The notes beneath the pieces were generated by a model. That model was not told where the DNA came from. It ran no database searches and saw only the letters and a list, made by a program, of their open reading frames with translations. Positions 48,653 through 60,800 of a DNA stretch of 64,000 bases are shown piece after piece. The translations under genes were made by a program, and so were the position numbers. Origin of the DNA: Rutidosis leptorrhynchoides (taxonomy: Eukaryota > Streptophyta > Magnoliopsida > Asterales > Asteraceae); assembly GCF_046630445.1 (NCBI RefSeq), contig NC_092340.1, positions 363,796,001 to 363,860,000 on the forward strand, read 5' to 3'. Numbering within the stretch: the first letter of the stretch is position 1; each line of letters starts with the position of its first letter.

Positions 48653-49956
48653 AATACAAAAATTGAAACTCAAATATAGTCGTTTGTTGATGAGGAATTC
48701 TAAATGAAAGTTGTTCTAAATCTCTATCCTAACACTCGGAAATCGGAAAAGTTGAGGGATACTGAGTGCAAAACGGGGTAAAACCAAGGGACTAATGGAG
48801 CAAAAAATAATTATAATAGTATATTAAGCCATCTTCAACCACAAGTCTCCACCAAGATAATATATTAAGCCCTCTATATATTATAGTTTCAATGTGTTTT
48901 CGCCCACTTAGTGAGTCATTTGTTTGTGTGTGTTTAGTTTGATTAGAGTTCGTTTTAGATTCTTTTATTATTTATAATTGTTCATTTTCGAATCCGTTTT
49001 ATTATTATTATTATTATTATCATTATTATTATTATTATTATTATTATCTTATTATTATAAACTTAAAAGTATTAAAACTTAAAAAAAATTAGTGAGAAGC
49101 CTAGAGACAATCTGAGCCCCCACACCTCTAGCAATAGCAAAACCTATCCTAGTAAAAATATGAGCAGCAGCACCGGCACCAATATCTTGCGCCATCGAAC
49201 TATTCTGAACCCGCTTTAGCAAAGAAACAGCATCCTTTTCTAATTCCCCAAGGGAAGAAAATGAGAAAGGAATGAAACCATAACCAATCGCCTGACAGCT
49301 AGATTCGTTTTCTATTCATGATAATATATGAATATAATGACATAGATTAATAATTAAGAGATGACAGATGTATTAAGATAAAAGGTGTGTAAGGATGTAG
49401 GGTCTCACTGATAATAATATCCAGAAACAAATAAGAAGGCCAATTTAATATGCACGACCATTACCATTACTATGTTATAAATACATATAGTGCCTTAAAT
49501 TTGAAATACTCTACAATATATGCATTCATGACCACAACTACTATTATCTGTCCCCATCCCATCTGCTATTACCATTATTTCCATTAATCATAAATACTCC
49601 AACCCCACCAATACTCCAACCCCACCCACCTACACTTATTACTTACTCGACCTGCTTGATATTTATGTTTACATTCCCTAAACTACGTCGTTTACCTAAC
49701 ACATTCCGTAATGCATGATGATACATACAACATATATATTTAACCACCAACCGTTTCCATCTGCATTCACTTCACTTCAGATTTGCACCATGTGAAAGTG
49801 CATCATACTTGTAACAATTATAATAATTGTGTTCATTATTATATGTTGTATGTAAGCTAGCCACCTTTTATTATTTAGTTAAGCAGTAGCAGCTGCTTTT
49901 TTGGTCTGTATAAGTTGTGAAAGTTTCATATTTGTTTTTGTTATTAGAGAAAAGAA
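48653..49956. other. Intergenic region upstream of the NPF gene
   Basis: It contains an ATT/ATTATC microsatellite (about 48999-49057) and a relic coding fragment on the - strand (49079-49290). From 49300 to 49956 it holds probable promoter and 5' UTR of the NPF gene. A TATATATTTA string at about 49733-49742 is a possible TATA box about 215 bp ahead of the start codon. A G-poor stretch with CCAACCCCACC repeats lies at 49598-49630. No other gene is seen. Confidence 0.5.
49079..49290 (-). pseudogene. Relic C-terminal coding fragment, unidentified
   Basis: On the - strand a clean frame of about 66 codons runs from AIGYGFIPFSFSSLGELEKD to GVGAQIVSRLLTNFF and ends in TAA. The composition is protein-like (alternating Ala/Gly helix-like segment AQDIGAGAAAHIFTRIGFAIA) and the frame ends naturally, but the upstream part runs into a stop. 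I do not recognise the family with confidence; similar short tails are often dispersed in plant genomes with transposons. It is not part of the NPF gene. Confidence 0.4.
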
Positions 49957-52900
49957 ATGAAGTCACCTCAACAAGTTATGGGAGGTGAGAAACAAATGGA
50001 AGAAGAAATTAATAAAAGTAAGAAACTTGGTGTGTATTTTATTGAATCAGATAATAGGCGTTCACCGTTTGCTGGTGGCTATACAACTCTTGGTACTACG
50101 CCGGTGAATATTCGTGGCAAACCGATTGCTGATCTCTCCAAAACCGGAGGCTGGCTCGCTGCGTTTTTCATTTTCGGTAATTAACTTAACGCATCGTTAA
50201 TCTATTAACATCACTAAATAGCTAGTTAGCCACGTATACGTACATATTTCATTATCTAATGTCGGTCAGAGGTCCTTCTAAAAATAGTCTCTTTACCCTC
50301 GGATTGAAGAATGACTGAAGGTAGAGGAACACCTATTATCGGATGAATGACTGCCTACATGACTGCATCTTACCTCCGCATATACTGGACATGCGGATCG
50401 GGTATATTAGTTGTAATATTCATATAGTGGTGGATTTAGGAACAATAGACACTAGTGTCACTCGTTAAAATCCTAAAAAAAAATATGCATGGCTTATTTT
50501 AATGGTGTCACTAAAAAATTACACTATATACTAGTGTCACTAGTTAAATACCCAAATTTTTTTTCACTAGATGGCTTATTTCACTAATAGCATGTGCTAC
50601 ATGTGCTAACCAAGTAGGTCAGCAGGCGTAGTATAAAAAACCAAATTAGAGTAGATCACACACGCGTGCATATGGTAGCTTAGTAGGTTCTAGAGACAAG
50701 GACTTAGCGAAAAAACGTTATTAAAACCCCAATATAATAGCTTAAGATGTCGAGCTTTGACATAGAAATACACTAAAAAAAATTGGTCGTCGGGGCCACT
50801 GACTCCGGTTGCTCTACACTGGATCCACCATGTTTTCTTGTATTGTTGAAGACTCAATCACCTTAGCGGGCAACCGCAAGACGTTGGTGCATTGGTGGTA
50901 CCCTGACCACAAGGGAGGTCAAGGGTTCGACACCCATGTGCTATAAAAATATTTCCCTTGCAGTTGCCCCGCTCATTTCATGGGTATCGGAGGTTTCGGA
51001 CGTCTATGCGTTTCAGCCTCACCGAATGGGGTTTTACCATTCACGATGCCCGTATGATTTCCTCCTGGGGATTTCCTCTTGAGAGGCAGTAAAACTATAA
51101 TGTTCGTCCACGTAAAATATCCCGTCAGTAACTTCTAACCGCCGTTAGAATTTTCTACTTAGCCGGCCACAAAAAGCACTCATGAAGGTGTTGGCCATTT
51201 ATAAGCATATTGTGAAAGTAGATCATATTTGTACCATCCATGTTAACTTCAAGTTTCTTGTTTTTACCTTTATGATGTCACTAACTGATACCAACAAATG
51301 AATGAATGTTCTTGAGTGCAGGGAATGAGATGGCAGAGCGAATGGCCTATTTTGGGCTGTCAGTGAACATGGTAGCGTTTCTGTTTTACGTGATGCATCG
51401 GCCTTTCACTAGTTCGGCAAACGCTGTAAACATTTTCCTCGGAATATCACAAGCTTCCTCTGTTCTTGGTGGGTTTTTAGCCGATGCCTATCTCGGTCGC
51501 TATTGGACCATTGCTATTTTCACTACCATCTATCTTGTGGTAAGAAATCATACACATTTTAATGCACACTATTATCAAACATGATGATCTGCTTAAAATC
51601 TATATATGCTGCTTTCGTTCTAACTTGAATCTTGTAAAGGGTTTAACAGGAATAACATTAAGCGCTACGTTGAATGTGCTGGTCCCGATTCAAGACAATT
51701 GCGACCAGCTTTCTTTATTATTAGGAAACTGCGAACGAGCAAAACCATGGCAAATGTGGTATTTGTATACAGTTCTTTACGTTACTGGGTTCGGTGCAGC
51801 TGGTATCAGGCCATGTGTGTCATCATTTGGAGCCGATCAGTTCGACGAAAGGAGCCGAGATTACGATTCCAACCTCGATCGGTTCTTCAACTTCTTCTAC
51901 CTTTCTGTCACTGTAGGCGCGATTATCGCATTTACTGCAGTAGTTTACATTCAAATGGAACTTGGATGGGGTTATGCTTTTGGTGCTTTGGCTGTTGCTA
52001 TGGCACTATCGAATATGGTATTCTTTTTTGGTACTCCTTTGTATAGACATCGGTTGCCAGGTGGCAGTCCTTTTACTCGTGTTGCTCAAGTCCTCGTTGC
52101 TGCTTTTCGCAAACGAAATGTGTCGTTTGATAGCAGTGAATACGTTGGGCTATATGAGCTTCAGGGAAAACGATGCGCTATTAAAGGAAGCGCAAAAATA
52201 CCTCATACAGATGATTTCAGGTAATTTATGATACAAACACTATTATTTTTCTATTATTTTTAAAAAAAAATTTACCTGAAGATCTGTGGACTATGTATGT
52301 GGAGATGATGTGGCCTAAAGACATGTATACTAAACAGTAAAGACTGTTTGTTTCTATGTCTACAAATAATTAATCATGTCTGCAACACTAAGAAGCATAT
52401 TTATAAGTTTGCGAGTATGCACACAAAATAAAAACATTTTTATCTTATGTTTAAAAAAAAAGAAAATCCAGACAAGATTTAAAACTCATGAAAATTTGTT
52501 TCTACCATTTTCATGGCGTCTATTATTATTTTTATTTTAGTATTTTTATTTTATTTAAAAAAAAAACTTTTTCCTACTTAAAGGCCGGAGGTCCTCTCGG
52601 AAGCAATATCTCTATCTGATTTTAGTATTTTTATTTTATTTAAAAAAAAAACTTTTTCATACTTAAAGGCCGGAGGTCTTCTCGGAAGCAATATCTCTAT
52701 CTGTCGAATAAAGAGAGGGATGACTTTCTCTACTCTTGAGAGTGTTTCACTCTGAGTGGAGAAATGACTTGTCTTTATTCTCGGATAGGGGAAGGATTGT
52801 CTACATCTCACCTCCTCCATACACCACTCACGTGGTATTGGGTTTTGTTGTTGTTTTAAAAAAAAAAAGAAAAAAAAAAACAAACGTTCTGTAGTAAAAA

Positions 52901-53876
52901 CGTCTTTGAGCACGCAGACATAATAAGATCTTCAGACTAAAAAACAAACAACGCCTAAACGTTTAATTCCTTATATGTGTATGACATGTTTGAATTATCG
53001 TTCGTTTACAGATTTTTGGACAAAGCCGCTTTGAGAGTGAAGGACGACGAGGCAAACATGAGTCCATGGCATCTTTGCACCGTAACACAAGTCGAAGAAG
53101 TAAAAATACTGTTAAAGTTGATCCCAATTCCGACCTGCACCATAATGCTAAACGTAGTCTTAACGGAGTATTTGACGCTATCAGTACAACAAGCGTTAAC
53201 GCTCAACACGCACATGGGCCGTTTAAAACTTCCAGTAACCTGCATGCCCGTTTTTCCCGGTCTCAGCATATTTCTGTTGCTGTCTCTTTACTACACGATT
53301 TTTGTCCCGTTATCAAGACGTATAACGGGTCATCCACGTGGGGCCTCTCAGCTTCAAAGGGTGGGACTCGGTTTAGCCATTTCAATCCTATCCATAGGTT
53401 GGGCTGCAATTTTCGAGAGATACAGACGAAATTACGCGATACGAGAAGGGTACGAAATGAGTTTTTTAAGCCCAATGCCTGATTTAAGTGCTTACTGGTT
53501 GTTGATTCAGTACTGTCTTATTGGGCTGGCTGAAGTTTTCTGCATTGTGGGCTTATTGGAATTTTTATACGAAGAGGCCCCGGATGCTATGAAAAGTATC
53601 GGGTCAGCGTATGCAGCTGTAGCTGGTGGGTTGGGCTGTTTTATTGCTACTATCTTGAACGACATTATCAACTCGATAACAGGGAATGAAGAAAAACGAC
53701 GAAGTTCGTGGCTGGATCAGAATATAAATACTGCAAGATTTGATTACTTTTATTGGGTTCTAACTGGGTTGAGTGTTGTTAATTTTTGTGTGTTCGTGTA
53801 CGCTGCGAAAAAGTACAAGTACCGCGCTAAGCGGGGGGCCGATTCAGTTGAAGCAAAGGAGGTTTTACATAAGTAG
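49957..53876 (+). CDS. NPF6.1-like: NRT1/PTR family (NPF) transporter, NPF6.1-like, 627 aa
   Basis: Four exons: 49957-50176, 51322-51539, 51640-52220 and 53012-53876, all with GT-AG introns and a consistent phase, giving 627 residues (typical for NPF). It is a proton-coupled major-facilitator protein of 12 membrane segments. The ExxER motif (EMAER, residues 76-80, first helix) couples proton binding to transport. PTR2 signatures follow: FLADAYLGRYWTIAIF, then IRPCVSSFGADQFDE and FNFFYLSVTVGAIIA. A long cytosolic loop ends at DDFRFLDKAAL, followed by WHLCTVTQVEEVKILL and the C-terminal half (EVFCIVGLLEFLYEEAPDAMKS). Substrates in the family include nitrate, peptides and hormones; the specific one cannot be read here. 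NPF6.1 is my recollection of the best family match. No coding defects are seen, though introns 1 and 3 carry repeats. Confidence 0.93.
50427..50832. mobile_element. Possible small non-autonomous DNA element in NPF intron 1
   Basis: GTGGTGGATTTAGG near 50427 and the reverse complement of CTGGATCCACCA near 50819-50830 form an imperfect terminal inverted repeat (GGTGGATYYAG). The interior has CACTAGTGTCACT repeats (50450-50461 and 50530-50542) and no coding frame. No clear TSD was found, so the boundaries are approximate. Confidence 0.35.
50870..51095 (+). mobile_element. tRNA-derived SINE in NPF intron 1
   Basis: Polymerase III promoter elements are visible: box A-like TGGTGCATTGG (50885-50895) and box B GGTTCGACACC (50924-50934; consensus GGTTCGANNCC), about 28 bp apart. 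The head resembles a tRNA but cannot fold as one, and a non-tRNA tail follows (TTCATGGGTATCGGAGG... to about 51095). The boundaries are approximate. Confidence 0.7.
52531..52702 (+). repeat. 85 bp tandem duplication in NPF intron 3
   Basis: The segment TTTTAGTATTTTTATTTTAT...CTTTTTC.TACTTAAAGGCCGG...ATCTCTATCTG occurs twice with a period of 85 bp (compare 52535-52617 with 52620-52702). There are only a few differences. The second copy runs into the SINE-like tail. Confidence 0.85.
52580..52880 (+). mobile_element. SINE-like 3' body in NPF intron 3
   Basis: The block GGCCGGAGGTCTTCTCGGAA, then a GGGATGACTTTCTC-like middle, CGGATAGGGGAAGGATTGTC, CATCTCACCTCCTCCATACA and TATTGGGTTTTGTTGTTGTT, matches the general layout of the common plant SINE 3' body. 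That body ends in a (TTG)n run. An A-rich tract follows (52858-52880). The tRNA-like head is not evident, so it is 5'-truncated or its start is altered by the 85 bp duplication. Confidence 0.55.
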
Positions 53877-54326
53877 AAAGTATGTCTAGGTGTCTAGAAT
53901 TTAAATTATACTTTAAAGAATACAAATTTATTTATGATTCTCACAACTGTATATGATGAGATGAATTTGAAAAGAAAAAGGAGACTAAATCATGTAGTGA
54001 CACGAGCCTCACATGGTTCCACTCAAAATCATGCATTTATGGTTTGGATAACAAGATGTGGACCTGAAATTGACCCGAAATTGACGCGTATGGATTATTT
54101 ATTTTCATATAGTATTTGTTTTTCTGAAATGATGTGGCTTGGGTTTGTTCAAATGGGTTAAATATGTACCTTTTCAGAACAGATGGGTTAAACAGTGACC
54201 TGGTTCCAATTTTATTAAACAGCTGGGTTAATGCAATCAGTGGTCAATAAATATGCTTAATTATTACCATAATCAACAAGATTATCACAATCAGCTACCA
54301 ACTGCCAACAATAATGTTTTCTCTAA

Positions 54327-54702
54327 GACCATTCATAACGGTCCATGTGATATCACGAGCAGTTTATGTACTTTTTGGCCAAATAATGCAATAGGCAATG
54401 TCACTTTATGACATTTTTTAACCGTTGTGTCATTTTTTGTGTCAAATATTGGGTAGGATGATGTGGTAAAATCTGATTGAAAATTGGGTGGGAAAAGATA
54501 AATTAATTATAAAAAATAAATATTTATTAAATTAGAAAAATCAGTGATTGGTTGAAGGAGAAAGTGACGATTTTTTTTGCGTTAGAAGTCCAACTGACGC
54601 CTTGGCTCCGTCAGTTCTGATGCCCTGTTAGGCTCCGTCAGTTTTCGTCAGTTTTGCCATGTGGGATGACAGAAGGAAAGTGACGGACGGTTATATATGG
54701 TC
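54327..54702. mobile_element. Tourist-like MITE between the NPF and IDD genes
   Basis: 376 bp with terminal inverted repeats GACCATTCATAACGGTCC and (reverse complement of the right end) GACCATATATAACCGTCC, 15 of 18 matching. It is flanked by TAA on both sides (54324-54326 and 54703-54705), the 3 bp duplication typical of PIF/Harbinger MITEs. No coding frame. It sits in the 1.0 kb gap between two convergent genes, about 180 bp past the IDD stop codon, and may overlap 3' UTRs. Confidence 0.75.
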
Positions 54703-54885
54703 TAACTTCATAACTCAAGTTTTTGCTCTAATGTTTGTAAAAATTAAAACTTTATTATCTTTAAGACTCAAAAAGCAATTATAACAGTAACTATTTAGCT
54801 ATCTGTGAGCCTAGTACAACGTAATATATCTAATGGATCAATTAAGTTACCAGAATCAGCAAATATAGTTTATCCATGATACTGT

Positions 54886-57800
54886 TTAACAGTATGTTTG
54901 TTGGTGGTGTAAACCTGGATGCTCATTCGTATAATCCATTCCAAGGAAATCGACAGTCGTTCTCTCGTTGACTCCATTAAAAACTTGTCTTTCGAAATGG
55001 TTTTTTGAATTTATCTTTGATGAATGCATAACAAGAGACGAATCGTATAACCCACTCGGATCAGAAGTATTAGTACCGATACTATAACCTTGTTCTCCAT
55101 TCATACTAAAGCTGCTTGCTGAGTATCCATTGAATCCTTTCAAGAGAATTGGGGTGATAGTTTTGTCACTTATCTTTGCGCTCATTTCAGCCGCTTTTTG
55201 TAGTAACGCGGTAGCTGAGGTATAAGCGGCCATGGGAGATTCATCTACAACGGAGGAGGTGAAACATGGTCGCATTGTTGTCTGATTTAGTACTGGATCA
55301 AAATCATTTGACATATAAGACAGTGATTTATCATGATTGCGGTTGTGAGAAAATAAAGAAGATCCCATTATCATATTTGTGTTTGTGCAGGATCCTGATA
55401 GCTCTTGTACAGTTGCGTCAACTTTTAGGTTCATTTTGTAGTTTTCTTCTGTTAGTGCATCACAAAAAGCTCTATGGGTAATAAAGCTATCCTTCCTGCA
55501 CAACCAAAAAAGCGTTTAAGAAGCTACATTTTTGCGTACAGGGGACCTCATGAAAGATATGTAATATACCTAGCAAACGGGCCAGGTTGGGTCGGTTTGG
55601 GTAACGGGACAAAACGGTTTTTGGTTAAAATGGGTCATGGGTCAAACCGGTCAAATTATTTAACGGGTCCAAATGAGTCAGGTTGGGTCGGGTTAGGTAA
55701 CGGGTCGAAACGAGTCATGGATCCAAACGGGTCATATACTTTTAAATTTGATTCTTCACATTTATTATATTATTTTAGTTATTACACCGTATTATTTATA
55801 TTTATTATATATAAGAGAAAATATTAATATAAAAAATAAGTGATATAACCATAGATGCTTTGATAGATGTTTGACGGGTTGAACTGTTAAGCTCGACCCA
55901 TATGACCCATCCAAGACCCAATAGACCTATCTCTATTTATTGAGTTTTAGAAATTGATACCCATTGGTCATGTTGCTTTATATATTGTATGAGACCCAAT
56001 AGATCGGAGGAAACCCATTGGGCCTTTCTTTTTTAAGTTTTTGTTTACATTGTTAGGCCTAATTTTTTCAAGATCCAATTGACTTAAATTTGAGAGTGTG
56101 GGTCTAAATTGCCAGATATAATATTATGTTATCATAATTATGAAAAAGAAATAAGGATGGGATTGTTATAATTCAGTAGGCTTATAACTACCTTTAGTGG
56201 TTTGATTCTTGATGTTATAATTCAGTAGGCTTATAACTACCTTTAGTGGTTTGATTCTTGATGTTATAATTCAGTAGGCTTATAACTACCTTTAGTGATT
56301 TGATTCTTGATTTAGAATACTAATAATGAAGTGTAAGAACAAAGATGATAATGGAGAGAAAGAAAGAAACACTTTGTAAGTGTGAGAAATGGTGCAAGTT
56401 TAATGCTTGCATTCATGAGTATTTATAGCCTAAAATCTCAATATAAAAATACATACTTTGTGTACCAAAATTGACTATATGTATACACCAAAATTGACTA
56501 TCCATATCTATATTATTATTATTATTATAACACTCCCCCTTGGATAGCAATTTTATTTTGTTGAAGATCAACTATAAATTACTGCCTCGTTAAAAACCTT
56601 GCTAAAGAAAACCCAGTGGGAAAAAACTTTAGCTAAGGGAAAAAGAGTGCAGCATGGAGTTGACTCCCCCTCAAGTAGACATCGCTTCAGCTGTTACATC
56701 TTTTGAACATGTCTCATGCCAATGTTATGAACGTGTGTTCTGAAAATAGCAGTTGGAAGTGCTTTCGTGAAAAGATCAGCAGAGTTTTTGCTAGATTGCA
56801 CATATCTCATTTCAATCTGGTTGTCCTTAATGAGATTTTGAGTGTATGAGAAGAATCTAGGTGGTATGTGTTTTGTTCGGTCACTTTTGATATACCCTTC
56901 TTTCATCTGTGCTATGCAAGCTGCATTATCTTCATAGATAGTTGTTGGACTTTTATCGCGTTCTAGTCCACAAGAATCAGTAATGAGTTGTGTCATTGAT
57001 CTCAACCAAAAACATTCTCGAGTAGCTTCATGTAATGCAATCACTTCGGCATGATTTGACGATGTAGCAACAAGTGTTTGTTTTTGAGAACGCCATGATA
57101 TTGCAGTACCTCCATTTAGGAATACATATCCAGTTTGAGATTTAGCTTTATGTGGATCAGATAAATAACCTGCATCTGCATAACCAACCAAATCTTGTTT
57201 TGATTCGTTAGAATAAAATAATCCTAAATCAGTAGTTCCTCGAAGGTATCGAAATATGTGTTTGATCCCATTCCAGTGTCTTTTGGTAGGAGCAGAGCTG
57301 AACCTTGCCAACAAATTAACTGCAAAAGAAATGTCAGGTCTTGTACAATTTGTAAGATACATAAGAGCTCCAATTGCACTAAGATATGGTACTTCTGGTC
57401 CAAGAATGTCTTCTTGATCTTCACATGGACGAAATGGATCAGCTTCAACATTGAGTGATCTAACAACCATAGGAGTACTTAATGGTTTTGCCTTGTCCAT
57501 ATTGGAACGTTTCAAAATCTTTTCAGTATATGTTGTTTGATGTACAAGTAAACCATTAGGCATATGCTCAATTTGTAAACCAAGGCAATACTTGGTTTTT
57601 CCGAGATCTTTCATTTCAAATTCTTTCTTTAGAAGTTGAATGGCTTCATGGATCTCTTTATTTGTACCTATGATGTTAAGATCATCAACATAAACAGCTA
57701 TGATCACATATCCGGATGTTGTTTTCTTAATGAAAACACAAGGGCAAGTAAGATTATTTGTATACCCTTTGCTTATCAAGTAATCACTCAATCGGTTATA

Positions 57801-60800
57801 CCACATACGTCCCGATTGTTTTAACCCATATAAAGATCTTTGTAATTTAATCGAATACATTTCTTTGGGTTTTGCATTTGATGCTTCTGGTACCTTAAAT
57901 CCTTCAGGTATCTTCATATATATATCACTATCAAGTGATCCATATAGATAAGCAGTCACAACATCCATGAGATGCATTTCTAAATTTTTAGAAACTGCCA
58001 GACTGATTAAGTACCTAAAAGTAATTGCATCCATAACAGGAGAATAAGTTTCTTCATAATCAATTCCCGGTCTTTGAGAAAAACCTTGAGCTACAAGTCT
58101 AGCTTTATACCTTGTAACTTCATTTTTCTCATTTCTTTTTCGGACAAAAATCCATCTGTATCCTACAGGTTTCACATCTTTAGGAGTGAGAATGATGGAT
58201 CCGAATACTTTTCTTTTATTGAGTGATTCTAATTCAGCTCGTATTGCTTCTTTCCATTGAGCCCAATCATGTCTATTTTGACATTCAACCATAGATGTTG
58301 GTTCTGGATCATCATCATTATTCATGATGTCATATGCAACATTAAATGAAAATTTCTCATCAAGATTTTTCATTTCATTTCGGTTCCATAATATTTTTGA
58401 ATATGCATAATTGATTGCAATTTCTGTATTGACATCATCAATCTCCTCTGCAGTAGGAGTACTGATTTGTGGTTCTTCTTGAACACTTTCTTTTACTTCA
58501 TTATCAGCTGATTTTCTTTTTCGAGGATTTTTATCCTTTGAACCGATTGGTCTTCCACGTTTCTGACGTGGCAAAGATTCATGAGTGACGTTATTGCCAG
58601 CTTTTGGAATTTCAATTCGAGCTGGAGTATTTACTGCTGGTATATATGATTTTGTCACCGTTTTTTGTATCTGTAAATGCATCAGGCAATTGATTTGCAA
58701 GTTCTTGTATATGCATTATCTTTTGAACTTCTGTCTCGCATTCTTTTGTGCGAGGATCAAGATACTTTAATTGAGGTTCACACCATGAAACATCATTTTC
58801 TTTATTTTTCATTTCTCCCCCTAATCTAGGGAACAATGTTTCATTAAAATGACAATCAGCAAAACGTGCTGTAAAAACGTCACCTGTCATAGGTTCAATA
58901 TACCTTAATATTGAAGATGTTTCATATCCAACATATATTCCCAACCTCCTTTGAGGACCCATTTTTGTACGTTGTGGTGTCGCAATTGGAACATACACTG
59001 CACAACCAAATGTTCTAAGATGGGAAATATTTGGCTCTTGACCAAAAGCAAGTTGTAGGGGGGAATATTTATGACTTGCACTTGGTCTGATGCGAATCAA
59101 TGCAGCAGCATGTAAAATTGCATGACCCCATATAGATACAGGGAGTTTTGTTCTCATTATCAATGGTCTAGCGATTAACTGTAAACGTTTAATCAATGAC
59201 TCGGCTAAACCATTTTGTGTATGCACATGAGCAACAGAATGTTCAACAACAATTCCTATAGACATGCAATAGTCATTAAATGCTTGAGATGTAAATTCAC
59301 CAGCATTATCAAGTCTCACCCTTTTAATGGTGTAATCAGGAAAATGAGCTCTCAATTTAATAATTTGGGCAAGAAATTTTGCAAATGCCACATTACGGCT
59401 TGATAACAGACAAACATGAGACCATCTGCTAGATGCGTCTATTAGAACCATGAAATATCTAAATGGTCCACATGGTGGATGAATTGGTCCACATATATCA
59501 CCTTGAATTCTTTCAAGAAACATTGGTGATTCTTTCTCAACCTTAAGTGGTGAGGGTCTAGTTATCAATTTTCCAAGAGAGCAAGATGTACATGGAACCA
59601 TTGTATCATGATGGATTTTTCTATCCTTTAGTGGATGTCCATGAGTACATTCAATAATCCTTTTCATCATTGTTGATCCTGGATGGCCTAATCTGTTATG
59701 CCATAAACTGAATACACCAGGATCAATATATTTTTCGTTAACTACCATATGTATTTCTGGTACATTTATATGTGTATAATGTAATCCAGAACTAAGTCTT
59801 GGCAGTTTTTCAACCACATGACTCTTGTCAGTGATACTTAAATATTTCTCATTTTCTGTTGTCACTGACTGATAATCATACCCGTTAAGGTATATGTCGG
59901 AGAAACTCAATAAATTTCTGCTTGACTTGGGAGAAAATAAGGCATCATTTATTAAAAATTTTGTACCATTTGGTAGTATGAAATTTGCCTTTCCTATCCC
60001 TTTTATCAAGTTAGCAGGTCCTGATATTGTATGTATAGTTCCTTCCGTTGGTTTTAGATCAATAAAATATTTCTCGGATTTAAGTATAGTGTGTGTAGTT
60101 CCACTGTCTGCTATACAGAGATCTCCACCACTTGATTGATGTTGTATTCCAGCAAAATTCATATTGAACTTCATATATAAGAAATAAATAGTGAGTACAT
60201 TAATATTACACAATATTTTAAACGCAAATAGATAGTACTGAAACATTTAGCAAACATAATGACAAAGACAGACGATATTAAATCGTTTATTTTTCAAAAG
60301 ACACACAACTTAAACATTCAAGAAATCTTCATATAAATCAGATGGTTTCTCAGTGACTGTTGGATCAATATTATCCACAAAATTTACTTCCTTTTCTTTA
60401 CCTTTCAGCGAATCCTGATACATCTTAACAAGATGTTTAGATGTTCGGCAAGTATTAGCCCAGTGGCCCATTCTACCACATCTGTAGCAAGATTCTTCAG
60501 AATTTTTAGAAGAATTTTCTTCAACATCTTGTTTAATGGGCTTGTTTTGTGGTTGATATTTATATTTTCGTGGATTACTATTTCTTTGACCACCACGGCC
60601 ACGACCACGACCACGTCCACGCCCATTACCATTACCATAAGGATGGTTTCTACCATAGTTATGGCTTTTGGCATGATGATGGTGATGGTTATTATAACCA
60701 CGACCTTGCCCGCGTCCTTGTCCCTGTTTATAATTATTTGCAGTATTTGCTTCAGGGATTGCAAGTGTACCAGTAGGACGGGATTGCTGATTTTTCATTA

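Noticed and set aside
50873-50945. Possible tRNA gene (boxes A and B present)
   Set aside because: No cloverleaf with acceptor and anticodon stems can be formed; a SINE head explains it better.
56165-56310. Three regularly spaced 49 bp repeats, considered as a CRISPR-like array
   Set aside because: They are directly adjacent tandem units with no spacers, inside a retrotransposon LTR of a plant genome.
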